A stretch of 64,000 nt of DNA from Bryobacterales bacterium (GCA_025350625.1 JANXXL010000116.1:1-64000), one strand, 5' to 3'; counted from the stretch's first letter, positions 28,914 through 37,755 are shown. Program-made: numbers and translations. Notes: generated by a model not told the origin, from the sequence alone.

Positions 28914-29263
28914 GCGAAAGAATTGCTGCCGGGCGGTTTCGATGCCAATTCCCGGTTGCCGGGAGCGAGGGACGATCCTCGCGTCCCGCATCTCGAAGGC
29001 AAGGCGCGCTCGATACCGCGCAGACTTCAAAATGGCCTCTCGGGCGCACCACCTGCGACTTCGGCGATGTGCCGCTGGCCAACATCGCGCAATCCCTTTC
29101 GAACTTCCGTCCGGATGACGCCATCGCGCTCGCGAAGCTGAATCTCGAACACTATCCCGAGTCGATCGACACCCGCAGCGAAATTTAAATTCAGATTTGA
29201 TCGAAGCCCCGACCTAACCTTGTCAAAATGCGTGGAGCGATAAACCGGTCCCTATTAACCCTC
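28914..29263 (+). other. Intergenic stretch with a cytochrome gene remnant
   Basis: 350 bases between two genes. Apart from the remnant at 29040-29175 I see no gene. A short open frame (28910-29188) runs through it only because the remnant is in phase. Confidence 0.5.
29040..29175 (+). pseudogene. Remnant of a paralog of the diheme cytochrome (TPR region)
   Basis: The frame reads CDFGDVPLANIAQSLSNFRP and then DDAIALAKLNLEHYPESID. It matches residues about 144-182 of the cytochrome at 25601 (YDFGDEPLATIAQYLSSFRP...) with high DNA identity over about 125 bases. The heme half and the end are missing. Decayed partial duplicate. Confidence 0.75.
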
Positions 29264-29437
29264 TCAGAATTTGATCCCCGCCTCGGTGTTCGCAGCGATC
29301 AGTGGGAATGTTCGCGCGTCTCCCGTAACCTGCTTCGTGGGGGTTTTGCTTGTCTGCGGAGGATCGCAACTCGGACATAACGGGACACCGCGATCGTATA
29401 ATTCGGTTTCTTTGTTGCATTGTGAACACTGTGCCAT
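29264..29437 (-). CDS. Small zinc-ribbon protein
   Basis: 57 residues from the ATG at 29437, chosen because AAGGAG stands 8 bases upstream; the longer open frame has no such support. Sequence begins MAQCSQCNKETELYDRG with four cysteines at 4, 7, 21 and 24 (CxxC...CPSC), a zinc ribbon; the tail is unstructured. A stand-alone ribbon of this size is often a nucleic-acid or protein adaptor; no function known. Confidence 0.65.
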   Translation of the reverse strand: MAQCSQCNKETELYDRGVPLCPSCDPPQTSKTPTKQVTGDARTFPLIAANTEAGIKF

Positions 29438-29730
29438 AACCGGACTCCTTGAAATCGCTTGATAGAACAGTCCGGGCGTTTGCTGTGCGGCGACTCTATA
29501 AGCGGTTAGGATAACTCTGAGCAGCACCTGTGGTGCCGAATTAACCTTCACATTCTCAAAGAGAACATCTAAATGGTGGTGACGCGGGAGCGGCAGATGA
29601 CCATTGGTCGTCACGGATTTCTACCTTGCACCGCGGATTTAGATAGGATGAGAGGTACTACCGTGGCTTGTCGCCAACCGACCAAGTTAAAGATAGCCGC
29701 AAGCGAAAGTTGACCTTCGAGGAAGTTCAA

Positions 29731-29752
29731 CCTTCCAGGAACCTTCCAGGAA
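29731..29752 (+). repeat. Tandem 11-base repeat CCTTCCAGGAA x2
   Basis: Two perfect head-to-tail copies, each containing the near-palindrome TTCCAGGAA. They lie 3 bases upstream of the candidate -35 at 29756, so could be an operator. Confidence 0.4.
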
Positions 29753-29755
29753 GTC

Positions 29756-29785
29756 TTGAAGACCCTGATCGCAGTGTGATACGAT
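29756..29785 (+). promoter_or_regulatory. Candidate promoter TTGAAG-N18-TACGAT
   Basis: TTGAAG at 29756-29761 and TACGAT at 29780-29785, upstream of the GGGAGG ribosome site and GTG start at 29848. Confidence 0.4.
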
Positions 29786-29847
29786 TTCAGCCGAATTAGT
29801 TTCTGCATCGGTTGCGAGAAATTTCTGACTAATACCGGGAGGGCATT

Positions 29848-30411
29848 GTGAAAAAAGCGTTGCAGGTAGGGGGATCGATACTGGCCGGCTTGCTGGTGGT
29901 GCTTGCTGTGCTGCGTGTGACGGGCTTCGAACCTCGGTTGTGCTACCACTCAGCCGATTCTTGGACCTGCAAAGTACCCGGCTTGTGGCTTGCGGGAAAC
30001 GTGGTTACCACTCCAGTCAGCGACTGGTCGTTCGTCGATAAATATCCCGAGATCAAAATTCAGACCCAAACCAGCTATCTGCTGCCTCTCTCCGTGACCA
30101 CTTATTGCATGACCAATAACGGCCAGCTTTATGTAGAGTCCACCTACAACAAAAAGGGAAATGAGTATCCCACGTATCCGCACGGCAGAGTCTGGAACGA
30201 GAATGTGGCCCGCGATCCCCACGTGCGCCTGAAAATAGGCGATCAGTTGTATGACCGCACTTTGGTCCTCGTCACCGACCCTGCCGAGCAGGAAGCCGCC
30301 ATCAAAGCCAAGGCGGCAAAATACGCCCCTGGCGCGAAAGAGAATTGGGGTGACTGGAAAGTTCCGCCGCCGGACGCCCCCGCCATCGTCTATCGGGTAG
30401 TTTCTAGTTAG
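29848..30411 (+). CDS. Membrane-anchored protein with deazaflavin-nitroreductase-like stretch
   Basis: 187 residues from a GTG; GGGAGG is the RBS. One N-terminal membrane helix (about 6-26). The central part NGQLYVESTYNKKGNEYPTYPHGRVWNENVARDPHVRLKIGDQLYDRTLVLVTDP recalls F420-dependent nitroreductase-family proteins, where a DPxVxLxxG strand is followed by YxxxxxxVTDP. No further cofactor motif is clear. Function unknown; the likeness is weak. Confidence 0.5.
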   Translation: MKKALQVGGSILAGLLVVLAVLRVTGFEPRLCYHSADSWTCKVPGLWLAGNVVTTPVSDWSFVDKYPEIKIQTQTSYLLPLSVTTYCMTNNGQLYVESTYNKKGNEYPTYPHGRVWNENVARDPHVRLKIGDQLYDRTLVLVTDPAEQEAAIKAKAAKYAPGAKENWGDWKVPPPDAPAIVYRVVSS

Positions 30412-30896
30412 CCGAAAATCGCCCACATTCCGCGCCTCGGCGCTCGGGCTACCCCCGGGATCTCAGCTTCGACCAGTTTCGCCAGAAGAATAAGCGATTC
30501 TTGCCAACCGAGGTAACATGCCTCAGCAGGAATGATGTCAGGCACTCCTTCCTGTACAATGTTCAACTCGGTCCCTACAGAAACCTTCCTGAGAGTTATA
30601 GTGACCTGCATTTCTCCGGGCAGATTCGGGTCGTCGAATCTATCGGTGTACCGAATGCGCTCGTACGGTGCCAATTCAACATATTCGCCGCCGAAGGAAT
30701 GGCTCTGCCCTGTGGTGAAATTTGTGAACGACATCTTGTAGGTGCCACCGACCTTTGCTTCCAAGTGATGGACCTTGCCGGTGAAGCCGTTCGGCGGCAG
30801 CCATTTCGCCTTTGCGTCCGCATCGAGGAACGCCCGATAAATCCTCTCCGGAGTTGAACGGAGGACGCGATGAAGACGGATGGTATTTGTGGACAT
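30408..30896 (-). CDS. SRPBCC-family (AHSA1-like) protein
   Basis: 162 residues. Starts ...TIRLHRVLRSTPERIYRAFLDADAKAKWLPPNGFTG, the START/Bet v1 helix-grip signature, then SFGGEYVELAPYERIRYTDRFDD and MQVTITLRKVSVGTELNIVQEG, all classical AHSA1-like positions. This is a hydrophobic-ligand-binding fold; no specific ligand can be named. Its end overlaps the end of the previous gene by 4 bases. Confidence 0.85.
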   Translation of the reverse strand: MSTNTIRLHRVLRSTPERIYRAFLDADAKAKWLPPNGFTGKVHHLEAKVGGTYKMSFTNFTTGQSHSFGGEYVELAPYERIRYTDRFDDPNLPGEMQVTITLRKVSVGTELNIVQEGVPDIIPAEACYLGWQESLILLAKLVEAEIPGVARAPRRGMWAIFG

Positions 30897-31102
30897 GTTT
30901 TCCTTTCATAATTGTTGCCCAGAAACTCTTCTCAATGCAATTGGTGCGGCGGAGGATTTACACGGGTAGCGCGCTACACGTCAATTGGATAACCGCCGGA
31001 TGCACCATCAGTCAGGACTTGGGCACGTAATCGAGTAAACTGAGCTAAATCGAGCCTATGCCGCTTTCTGTGGCCGACAAATTTGCAAACGAGGAGAACA
31101 AC

Positions 31103-31417
31103 ATGAAATACATAATCAGCTGGTTCGAACGCCCGCAAGGTTCGCCTATCGAGTATGAGAATGCCCAGAAGCGAATCCTCGAAGTGTTTGGCCAATGGAA
31201 GGCGCCGGCCAATTTCAAGATCGAGTTTTTCGTGATTCGGGTGGGCGAGTGGGGTGGGCACATGTTGGTCGACTGCGACGACCCACTAACCATTCACAAG
31301 TTTTGCTCCATGCTCCCCGCATTTGTATTCCAGGTGCACCCGGTAGTCAGCGTCGAGGACGCCGTCCGCGGCGAACTGGAAGTAATCGCCTGGCGCGACG
31401 GACTGAAAGGCAAGTAA
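31103..31417 (+). CDS. DUF3303 family protein
   Basis: 104 residues from the ATG at 31103 with GAGGAG 6 bases ahead. MKYIISWFERPQGSPIEYENAQKRILEVFGQW is the family's N-terminal block; WGGHMLVDCDDPLTIHKF and HPVVSVEDAV follow. DUF3303 is a small ferredoxin-like domain of unknown function, found alone. Confidence 0.8.
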   Translation: MKYIISWFERPQGSPIEYENAQKRILEVFGQWKAPANFKIEFFVIRVGEWGGHMLVDCDDPLTIHKFCSMLPAFVFQVHPVVSVEDAVRGELEVIAWRDGLKGK

Positions 31418-31696
31418 ACACCCTTCGCGGGGTCACTTCCAACTTCCGCTGCGCGCCGTAACTCAGGACCTATCCAATTCCCGAGGCGAACGCCCGCAAC
31501 TTTGAATGCAGATGCATAGACTATTCGATCTAACGGAGCCCGCCGCACTAGAATACGTCGAAGTGGGACGACCGCGCCACTCGGTCGTGTGGTCGGCAAA
31601 CCACCGAAGTGGAATGCCGTCTCCCTTTCCACCCAACAACCAGATCAGCCGTATCCGCATTAGCCGCCCCAGTTTCGCGCGGTTCCTGATTTGGAG

Positions 31697-31702
31697 TATA
31701 CT
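31697..31702 (+). promoter_or_regulatory. Candidate -10 TATACT
   Basis: Ends 7 bases before the ATG at 31710, with TTTCGC 18 bases upstream. No Shine-Dalgarno follows; leaderless candidate. Confidence 0.4.
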
Positions 31703-31709
31703 TTGGCCC

Positions 31710-32510
31710 ATGGCAAGTCCAGAGATGACTTCATTTCGATGCTTACGGGAAGTGCATCTAAGTTCCGCACTAGCCCTGATCCTTGTGACCGCGACCCACC
31801 TCAACGCCCAGTGGGTGAAGCCGCCGACGCCCGGTGCGCCGCACACGCCAGACGGCAAAGTGGATCTGCGCGGTCCAGCCCCGCGCACGGCCGATGGCAA
31901 GCCGGATCTCTCCGGCATGTGGCTATCGAGCGCCAAGTTCAATACCAACCTGGCAGCGGATTTCAAGGGCGAAGTGCCCATGACCGCCTGGGGCAAAGCC
32001 TTATACGATGAGCGCCGAGCCAACGATAGCCGCGACGACCCCGACACCTATTGCCTTCCCGACAGTGTCCCGCGCATCACCGCCGCAGGCGCTCTTCCCA
32101 ACCGCATCGTTCAAACCCCCTTCATCGTAGCCATCCTCCACGAAAGGGGACTCTTCCGCCAGATCTTCATGGACGGCCGCACGCTCAAAAAAGATCCGGA
32201 TCCCACTTGGATGGGCTATTCCGCCGGCGTCTGGGAAGGCGATGCGTTAGTCGTCAGAAGCAGCGGCTTCAATGACAAGACCTGGCTCGACGACGTGGGC
32301 CACCCCCATTCGGAATCTTTAAAAGTGATCGAGCGCTACCGCCGTCCCGACTATGGACACCTGCTGCTCGAAATCACCATCGAAGATGAAAAAGCTTATA
32401 CGCACCCGTGGACCGTCACCCAGGAACTGCGCTTGGATCCCACCGGCGACCTGATCGAATACGTCTGCAATGAAAACGAACGCGACGCGAAACACCTGTT
32501 GGGGAAATAA
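31710..32510 (+). CDS. Secreted protein of the TADGKPDLTG family (paralog of 7770-8549)
   Basis: 266 residues from the ATG at 31710. Signal peptide about 10-30. Mature blocks PRTADGKPDLSGMW, PTWMGYSAGVWEGDALVVRSSGF and TQELRLDPTGDLIEYVCNEN are shared with the protein at 7770. Function unknown. The start was chosen for the -10 element just upstream; an ATG 15 bases further in is an alternative. Confidence 0.7.
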   Translation: MASPEMTSFRCLREVHLSSALALILVTATHLNAQWVKPPTPGAPHTPDGKVDLRGPAPRTADGKPDLSGMWLSSAKFNTNLAADFKGEVPMTAWGKALYDERRANDSRDDPDTYCLPDSVPRITAAGALPNRIVQTPFIVAILHERGLFRQIFMDGRTLKKDPDPTWMGYSAGVWEGDALVVRSSGFNDKTWLDDVGHPHSESLKVIERYRRPDYGHLLLEITIEDEKAYTHPWTVTQELRLDPTGDLIEYVCNENERDAKHLLGK

Positions 32511-32536
32511 AAGACGCAATTCTAGACCTTTCCTAT

Positions 32537-33271
32537 ATGAAACACCCCACATCAAAATGGATGCCGTTGTTTTCCGCGGCCGTCGTCGCGATGTTCGCAG
32601 TGCAGCCCGTCGCGGCGGAGCTGCTGGAGAAGACCACCAAGGTAGCCGGCGTCACCGTCCGCTATAAAGTCGTTCTTCCCAGCGGATACGATCCGGCGAA
32701 GACTTATCCCGCGATCCTCGCTTTCGGCGGAGGCCCGCAAAACATGACTACAGTCGACACTGTTCTCACCCGCAACTTCCGCGCGGAGGCTGAAAAACGG
32801 GGCTACATTGTAATCGCTCCCGCCGCACCCGACGGTGAGTTGTTCTTTGAGGACGGGGCACGCATCTTCCCCGAATTTCTAAAAATGATCCTGGCGGATT
32901 ATAAGATCCAAGACAATAAGTTCCATATCGCGGGACCATCCAACGGCGGCATCGCCGCCTTCCACGTCGCCGCCGCGAATCCCAAATACTTCTTGTCGGT
33001 TACCGCCTTTCCTGGATATATGTGGGAGCCCAGCCCGGCCAAACTCAATGCTATTTCAAAAATGTGCGTCTTCATGTACGTCGGCGAGAATGACGAATAC
33101 CGATGGCATCCTGAGATGAAGAGGGAAGCCGAACTGCTGCGCACCATGGGCACGACTGCCCGTTATACCGTCGAGAAGGGCCAGCCCCACCGCATGGAAA
33201 CGCTGGCAGGCGCCTATGCCGGGCGCTTATTCGACGGATTTGAGGAAACCAAAAACGGTTGCAGTAAGTAA
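32537..33271 (+). CDS. Secreted alpha/beta hydrolase
   Basis: 244 residues, signal peptide about 1-27. Elements of the fold: VVLPSGYDPAKTYPAILAFGGGPQ, the nucleophile elbow IAGPSNGGIAAFH (Ser135), an acidic residue in YVGENDEYR, and a histidine in GQPHRMETL. A polyhydroxybutyrate depolymerase/dienelactone-hydrolase-like size. Substrate not known. It precedes the SoxC gene by about 100 bases. Confidence 0.75.
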   Translation: MKHPTSKWMPLFSAAVVAMFAVQPVAAELLEKTTKVAGVTVRYKVVLPSGYDPAKTYPAILAFGGGPQNMTTVDTVLTRNFRAEAEKRGYIVIAPAAPDGELFFEDGARIFPEFLKMILADYKIQDNKFHIAGPSNGGIAAFHVAAANPKYFLSVTAFPGYMWEPSPAKLNAISKMCVFMYVGENDEYRWHPEMKREAELLRTMGTTARYTVEKGQPHRMETLAGAYAGRLFDGFEETKNGCSK

Positions 33272-33320
33272 GGACGCGGTCCCGGCCCCAGCCCGAATAC
33301 CGGTTGACACGGTGGCGATT

Positions 33321-33349
33321 TTGCGACACCATGTTGCGGTTGATATAAC
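33321..33349 (+). promoter_or_regulatory. Promoter candidate TTGCGA-N17-TATAAC for soxC
   Basis: TTGCGA at 33321-33326 and TATAAC at 33344-33349, 17 bases apart, 20 bases before the ATG at 33370; a GGGGAGA ribosome site lies between. Confidence 0.5.
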
Positions 33350-33369
33350 CATTTCACGGGGAGAAAATT

Positions 33370-34641
33370 ATGGATTCCAATCGTTCTGACCGGCGGCGGT
33401 TTCTAAGAAGCGCTGCCTTGGCTGGTTTGGCCGTAGGAGCAGAACGTTCCGCCGGCGCCCAGGGCCTGACCGACACGTCCGCTCCCGGAGCGCCACCGAA
33501 CACCCACGCCCACGGCCAGCTCGCCCCGCACGCGGCGCCGGAGGGACGCGGCGTTACCAAGTCCATCACGCATACCACCTACTACACTCCACTGGCGGAT
33601 TCCGTCGGCATCATCACGCCGTCCTCGTTGCACTTCATGCAGTCCCACTCCCGCCTGCCCGAAATCGATCCCGCGAAATACAGCTTCATCATTCACGGCC
33701 TGGTGGAGCGCCCTCTCGCATTCAATATGGACGATCTGAAGCGCCTGCCATCCGTATCCAAAATCCGCTTCCTGGAGTGCCTGGGCAACACCTCTCCGCG
33801 GCGCCACGAGACCGAAGGAAAGCCCAACTCGACCCCGGTGACGGTACAGTTTACGCACGGCATCATGAGCTGCAACGAATGGGGCGGGGTACCCTTGTCG
33901 GTCCTGTTAAAAGAGGTGGGCGTCAAGAAAGAGGCTACCTGGCTAGTGGCCGAAGGGGGGGACGGAAGCAAGTACACCTACGCGATTCCCTTGACGAAAG
34001 CCCTGGATGACTGCATGGTGGCCTACATGCAGAATGGCGAGCCGTTGCGCCAGGAACAAGGTTTTCCGGCGCGCTTGTTCGTCCCCGGCTTTGGAGCCAA
34101 CCACAGCGTGAAATGGCTGCGCCGCCTCATGATTGTGGATGAGCCCTACTTGACCTGGGATCAAAGCGTGCACCACGCCGCCGCGCGCGCGGACTTAGGT
34201 TACAAATCGCGCTGGTTCAATTTCGTGTGGCCGCCGAAATCGGTCATCACGCGTCCCTCCGCCGGCCTCAAGCTGAACGCGCCCGGCTATTACGAAATCA
34301 CCGGCTTGGCATGGTCGGGCTGGGGCAAAGTCCGCAAAGTCGACATCTCGCTCGATGGCGGCAAATCCTGGAAGGAAGCCAAACTCCAGGACCCGATCCT
34401 GCCTATGGCGCACACCCGCTTCAATTTCGACTGGACCTGGACCGGAGAAGACACCGTGATCATGTCCCGCTGCACCGATGACCAGGGCGAAGTGCAACCG
34501 ACCCTCGCCGAGTTGAACCGGAACTGGGGCCGCACGGAGAAGGATCGCCTGGAGCCAAGAAGTAACACTCACTACTGGAATGCCATTCAACCCTGGAAGA
34601 TCGCCAAGGATGGGAGCATCACCGATGTCCTATTCGCTTAA
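33370..34641 (+). CDS. soxC: Sulfur dehydrogenase molybdenum subunit
   Basis: 423 residues. Tat leader (SDRRRFLRSAALAGLAVG, about 6-23). Sulfite-oxidase fold: Moco-binding block FLECLGNTSP with ligand Cys137, GIMSCNEWGGVPLSVLLKEVGV, GFGANHSVKWLRRL, and a C-terminal dimerisation domain with YYEITGLAWSGWGKVRKVDISLDGGKSW. In thiosulfate oxidation SoxC with cytochrome SoxD removes six electrons from the SoxYZ-bound sulfane sulfur. Soluble periplasmic. No other sox genes are in the window. Confidence 0.9.
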   Translation: MDSNRSDRRRFLRSAALAGLAVGAERSAGAQGLTDTSAPGAPPNTHAHGQLAPHAAPEGRGVTKSITHTTYYTPLADSVGIITPSSLHFMQSHSRLPEIDPAKYSFIIHGLVERPLAFNMDDLKRLPSVSKIRFLECLGNTSPRRHETEGKPNSTPVTVQFTHGIMSCNEWGGVPLSVLLKEVGVKKEATWLVAEGGDGSKYTYAIPLTKALDDCMVAYMQNGEPLRQEQGFPARLFVPGFGANHSVKWLRRLMIVDEPYLTWDQSVHHAAARADLGYKSRWFNFVWPPKSVITRPSAGLKLNAPGYYEITGLAWSGWGKVRKVDISLDGGKSWKEAKLQDPILPMAHTRFNFDWTWTGEDTVIMSRCTDDQGEVQPTLAELNRNWGRTEKDRLEPRSNTHYWNAIQPWKIAKDGSITDVLFA

Positions 34642-35197
34642 ATTCTTCGCGCCATTAATCCTGCTAGCGGCGTCCGGAGCAGGGCAATCGCCACGCGCCT
34701 ATAGCAATGTGGGCCGCACGCCGACCCCGGAAGAAATCCAGAACTTAGGCGTGATCGTCGACCCGTCCGGAAAAAACCTTCCGGCTGGCAAAGGAACCGT
34801 CAAAGAAGGCCAGGAACTCTACGCCAAGCAGTGCGCGGCCTGCCACGGCAAGACCGGCGAAGGCGGTGTTGCCGATCAGTTAGTGATGGGCAGCCCCGGC
34901 AACCCTCATAAAGGAACCTTCAAAGACACCGACCGGCACCCGGTATCCTTCTTCGCCTATTCGACCACGGTGTGGGATTATATCAACCGCGCCATGCCCG
35001 CCAATCGCGGCGGCTCGCTCAAACCCGACGAAGTTTACGCGGTGGTCGCATATCTGTTCTACATGAATGGCATCATTCAGGAGACCGACGTCATGGACGC
35101 CACCACCTTGCCGAAGGTGAAGATGCCCAACCACGATAACTTCGTGCCCGCCAAGCCGGTGTGGCCGCCAAGCCCCAAAAAACCCAGTTGGTACTGA
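34625..35197 (+). CDS. soxD: Sulfur dehydrogenase cytochrome c subunit (SoxD-like)
   Basis: 190 residues from the ATG at 34625, which overlaps the soxC end by 17 bases; GGATGGGAG is the RBS. Signal peptide about 1-20. One heme site CAACH (70-74), then PVSFFAYSTTVWDYINRAMPANRGGSLKPDEVYAVVAYLFYMNGII, a pattern common to the SoxD cytochrome domain, and a proline-rich tail. It is shorter than the classical two-heme SoxD, with only one heme. Should accept electrons from SoxC. Confidence 0.82.
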   Translation: MSYSLKFFAPLILLAASGAGQSPRAYSNVGRTPTPEEIQNLGVIVDPSGKNLPAGKGTVKEGQELYAKQCAACHGKTGEGGVADQLVMGSPGNPHKGTFKDTDRHPVSFFAYSTTVWDYINRAMPANRGGSLKPDEVYAVVAYLFYMNGIIQETDVMDATTLPKVKMPNHDNFVPAKPVWPPSPKKPSWY

Positions 35198-35229
35198 GGG
35201 GATAGCCTGCTGACTGCCTAGGCCGCTTA

Positions 35230-35281
35230 AAGGTTGCCCATCTGCTCTATCAGAACAGCATCATTCAATCATTCAGGAGAT
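35230..35281 (+). pseudogene. Short decayed repeat of the SoxD 3' region
   Basis: The DNA reads VAHLLYQNSIIQ in one frame, like AVVAYLFYMNGIIQ in SoxD just upstream (35039-35080), and has an internal tandem ATCATTCA. Too short to be a gene. Confidence 0.4.
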
Positions 35282-35321
35282 GGAGCGAGTTCATCGACAT
35301 CGCGTGCGCCGCTAACTGCAA

Positions 35322-36497
35322 CTAACGGGTTGCTTCCGCAACTCTCAATCGCCCGTCGGTAGTGCGATCGACGAAATATCGCTTCACTCCATCGCCCTCG
35401 ACGACCGCCAACCCGAGTTCCGTCGCTGCCAGAATCTTCCCGCCAGCCCGGGTGATGCGCCAGACTATATCCGGGAGTTCGAACCGTCTCACCGCACCGG
35501 ACTGCCGGTCGTATCGGAGCAGCCCACCGCCCGATCCTCCCCACTCGCCATTCGATATCAACGCTATCCATACCGCGTCCGGTCCCACGTCAATCGCCGA
35601 TACGGACCAATCCGCAATCTCAGGCGTCGGGATCATGTGGAGTCGGCGTTCATTCATATCGAAATAGCCGAACCCACCTACACCTGTGTGCAACTCCCCG
35701 TCGTAGAAGGTCTTCCCAAACCAGATTCGTCCATTTTCCTGCTCCCAGGGACCCACGGATTCCTTGACCAGGGTGAACGCCCGTACTAATCCGTTTTCCA
35801 CGCTCCGCGGACGGGCCGCGGCAAACTGGTCATACGTAGTTTGCGGAAGCGGAGGAAACGTTTTCGGCGGTGGCGCACTGTCGGCAAAACTCCGGACTCG
35901 ATTTATCCACCGCCGCTCATCTGTCCCGCTGAGGACGCGAAAAGCAGGTTCCCGGTCTGTCTTGTATTCCACCGCGACCTGCCGCTCACTATTGGTGCCG
36001 ACAAAAACCGCCCCGTCGGCGCTCGCGAAACTGCGGTTCATCGCGTACGGCATATAGGAGAACTGTCCGAGCAACCTTTTCGCTCGCACATCGTAAACCC
36101 ACTTCTGGTGAGGATAGCGAGAGGATTTCTCGCCGAGGCAAGAAATTACCGTGTCTGTTGCGCTGACCCGCTCAATGTGACCGTCGCATTCCTCAAATCC
36201 TGACTTGATCCCGAGCGAATAGACCCGGTCCGGGCGCATCTTCTCCTGAAGGAACAATCCGATCTTCTTCTCTTCGCTCAACCCGATCCATGGCGCCGGT
36301 TCGGTCGGAAGCGGCGTCGGACTACCGATCATGATGACCAAATCAAGTTCTTCCGTGACGCCGGCTCGTTTCAACACCGCAAAATGCGCCAAGCCGCTAT
36401 CCGCCTGTTTGAAAACCAGCGAGACCGCCGAATCGGCCCGAGTCGCGGCGTGCACAAATGTGGCCCACAAGGTCAGGATGATGACGAAATAGACCAT
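35322..36497 (-). CDS. Secreted propeller-like protein, unknown function
   Basis: 391 residues from the ATG at 36497, because a signal peptide begins there (VYFVIILTLWATFVHAATR); the open frame continues upstream but antisense to the next gene. Sequence is beta-rich with repeats like RTDREPAFRVLSG, RIWFGKTFYDGELHTGVGGFGYFDMNERRLHMIP and VWIALISNGEWGGSGGGLLRYDRQSG, suggesting a propeller of the two-component-sensor or NHL type. No RBS is close. Family not recognised. Confidence 0.55.
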   Translation of the reverse strand: MVYFVIILTLWATFVHAATRADSAVSLVFKQADSGLAHFAVLKRAGVTEELDLVIMIGSPTPLPTEPAPWIGLSEEKKIGLFLQEKMRPDRVYSLGIKSGFEECDGHIERVSATDTVISCLGEKSSRYPHQKWVYDVRAKRLLGQFSYMPYAMNRSFASADGAVFVGTNSERQVAVEYKTDREPAFRVLSGTDERRWINRVRSFADSAPPPKTFPPLPQTTYDQFAAARPRSVENGLVRAFTLVKESVGPWEQENGRIWFGKTFYDGELHTGVGGFGYFDMNERRLHMIPTPEIADWSVSAIDVGPDAVWIALISNGEWGGSGGGLLRYDRQSGAVRRFELPDIVWRITRAGGKILAATELGLAVVEGDGVKRYFVDRTTDGRLRVAEATR

Positions 36498-36732
36498 ACC
36501 AGTCCAGTGTATCCCCAGCTGCTGCCTCCTCGACTCGAAGACTTTGCAGTTATTCCTGCGCAACCGGCTCCTCGCGAATCGCCTTCCAGCTTTCGAACGC
36601 CGGCGCGTACGGCAGGGGATGGGGCGAGAATTGGAAAGAAAGGCCGGGCCCGCCTTTACGTCGCCAAACCAAGCACGCCCTGCAAGGAAGCAGCGCTGTG
36701 GGCTTAAACTGTTCAGGAGTGAGGAGATAAAA

Positions 36733-37755
36733 ATGAACCTGTTGCGGGCCATGTTCGTCATGATCGTGTTGCTGTTTTTTTCCGTCTGCGGAGCGGCGCA
36801 GGCGCTGCCGTCCGATGAGTCCGCGCCACTGGTACTGGTCCGCATTATCCCGATCCCAGGCGTTGCCGGCCGCTTCGACCACATGGCTGTCGATAACAAC
36901 GGCGGCCGTGTCTTCGCTGCCGTTTATGGCAATGACAGTATGGAGGTTGTGGATACGGCACGCGGCCGGCGGGACCGTAGCGTGCAGGAAGGCTTCGAAA
37001 AGCCGCAAATGGTGCTTTACATTCCCGAGCTAAACCGCATCGTGGTCTCGAGCGAAGGCGACGGCTCCTGCAAGATCCTGGATTCCAATACCTATAAGCT
37101 GCTCGATACCGTGAAGTTTTCCGACGATGCCGATCAACTGCGCTACGACGCCGCTGCGAAACGCGTCTACGTAGGTTACGGTGACGGCGCGATCGGCGTG
37201 TTCGATGCGACTACCAACAAGAAAATCGGAGAGGACTTCCAAGTGGGAGCCCATCCCGAATCTTTCCAACTCGAGGAGCACGGCCCGAAGATTTTCGTCA
37301 ACCTGGCATCCACAAGTCAAATCGCTGTCATTGACCGGAACACCCGCAAAATCGAGAAATGGAAACTGCAGAGTGCTGGCACGAATTTCCCCATGGCGCT
37401 CGATGAAACGCATCGCCGCTTGTTCGTAGCGGCGCGCAAACCGGCGCGCTTATTGGTGCTGGACATGGATACCGGCAAGGAAATCGCCAGCCTCCCCGGC
37501 GCAATCGACACCGACGATATGTCCTACGATCCCGACCGCAAGCGCATTTACGTTACCAGCGGAGAAGGCTTCCTATTCGTTTACCAGCAGATTGATCCTG
37601 ACCGCTACCAGCGCATTGCGAAAATCCCAACGGCCATCGGCGCCCGCACCAGCGCCTATACCGGACAGGTCGGGAAACATAACAGTTTCTACTTAGCCGT
37701 CCCCGCCCGTGCCGATCGCGGTGCGGAGTTGTGGGTTTACGAAACTCGGGATTGA
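36733..37755 (+). CDS. YncE-like secreted beta-propeller protein (second)
   Basis: 340 residues from the ATG at 36733 (RBS GAGGAGATAAAA). Signal peptide about 1-24. Blades include PGVAGRFDHMAVDNNGGRVFAAVYGNDSMEVVDTARG, SNTYKLLDTVKFSDDADQLRYD and RLFVAARKPARLLVLDMDTGKEIASLPG. Same architecture as the protein at 17301, only distant in sequence. Binding role inferred; neighbours do not reveal a ligand. Confidence 0.78.
   Translation: MNLLRAMFVMIVLLFFSVCGAAQALPSDESAPLVLVRIIPIPGVAGRFDHMAVDNNGGRVFAAVYGNDSMEVVDTARGRRDRSVQEGFEKPQMVLYIPELNRIVVSSEGDGSCKILDSNTYKLLDTVKFSDDADQLRYDAAAKRVYVGYGDGAIGVFDATTNKKIGEDFQVGAHPESFQLEEHGPKIFVNLASTSQIAVIDRNTRKIEKWKLQSAGTNFPMALDETHRRLFVAARKPARLLVLDMDTGKEIASLPGAIDTDDMSYDPDRKRIYVTSGEGFLFVYQQIDPDRYQRIAKIPTAIGARTSAYTGQVGKHNSFYLAVPARADRGAELWVYETRD

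Larger units (their letters stand above)
29438..29847. other. Intergenic region, no gene seen
   Basis: 410 bases between divergent genes. Only short repeats and a candidate promoter were found. Confidence 0.5.

Noticed and set aside
36498-36899. Upstream extension of the gene at 35322-36497
   Set aside because: It runs antisense to the start of the propeller gene at 36733; a signal peptide begins at 36497.
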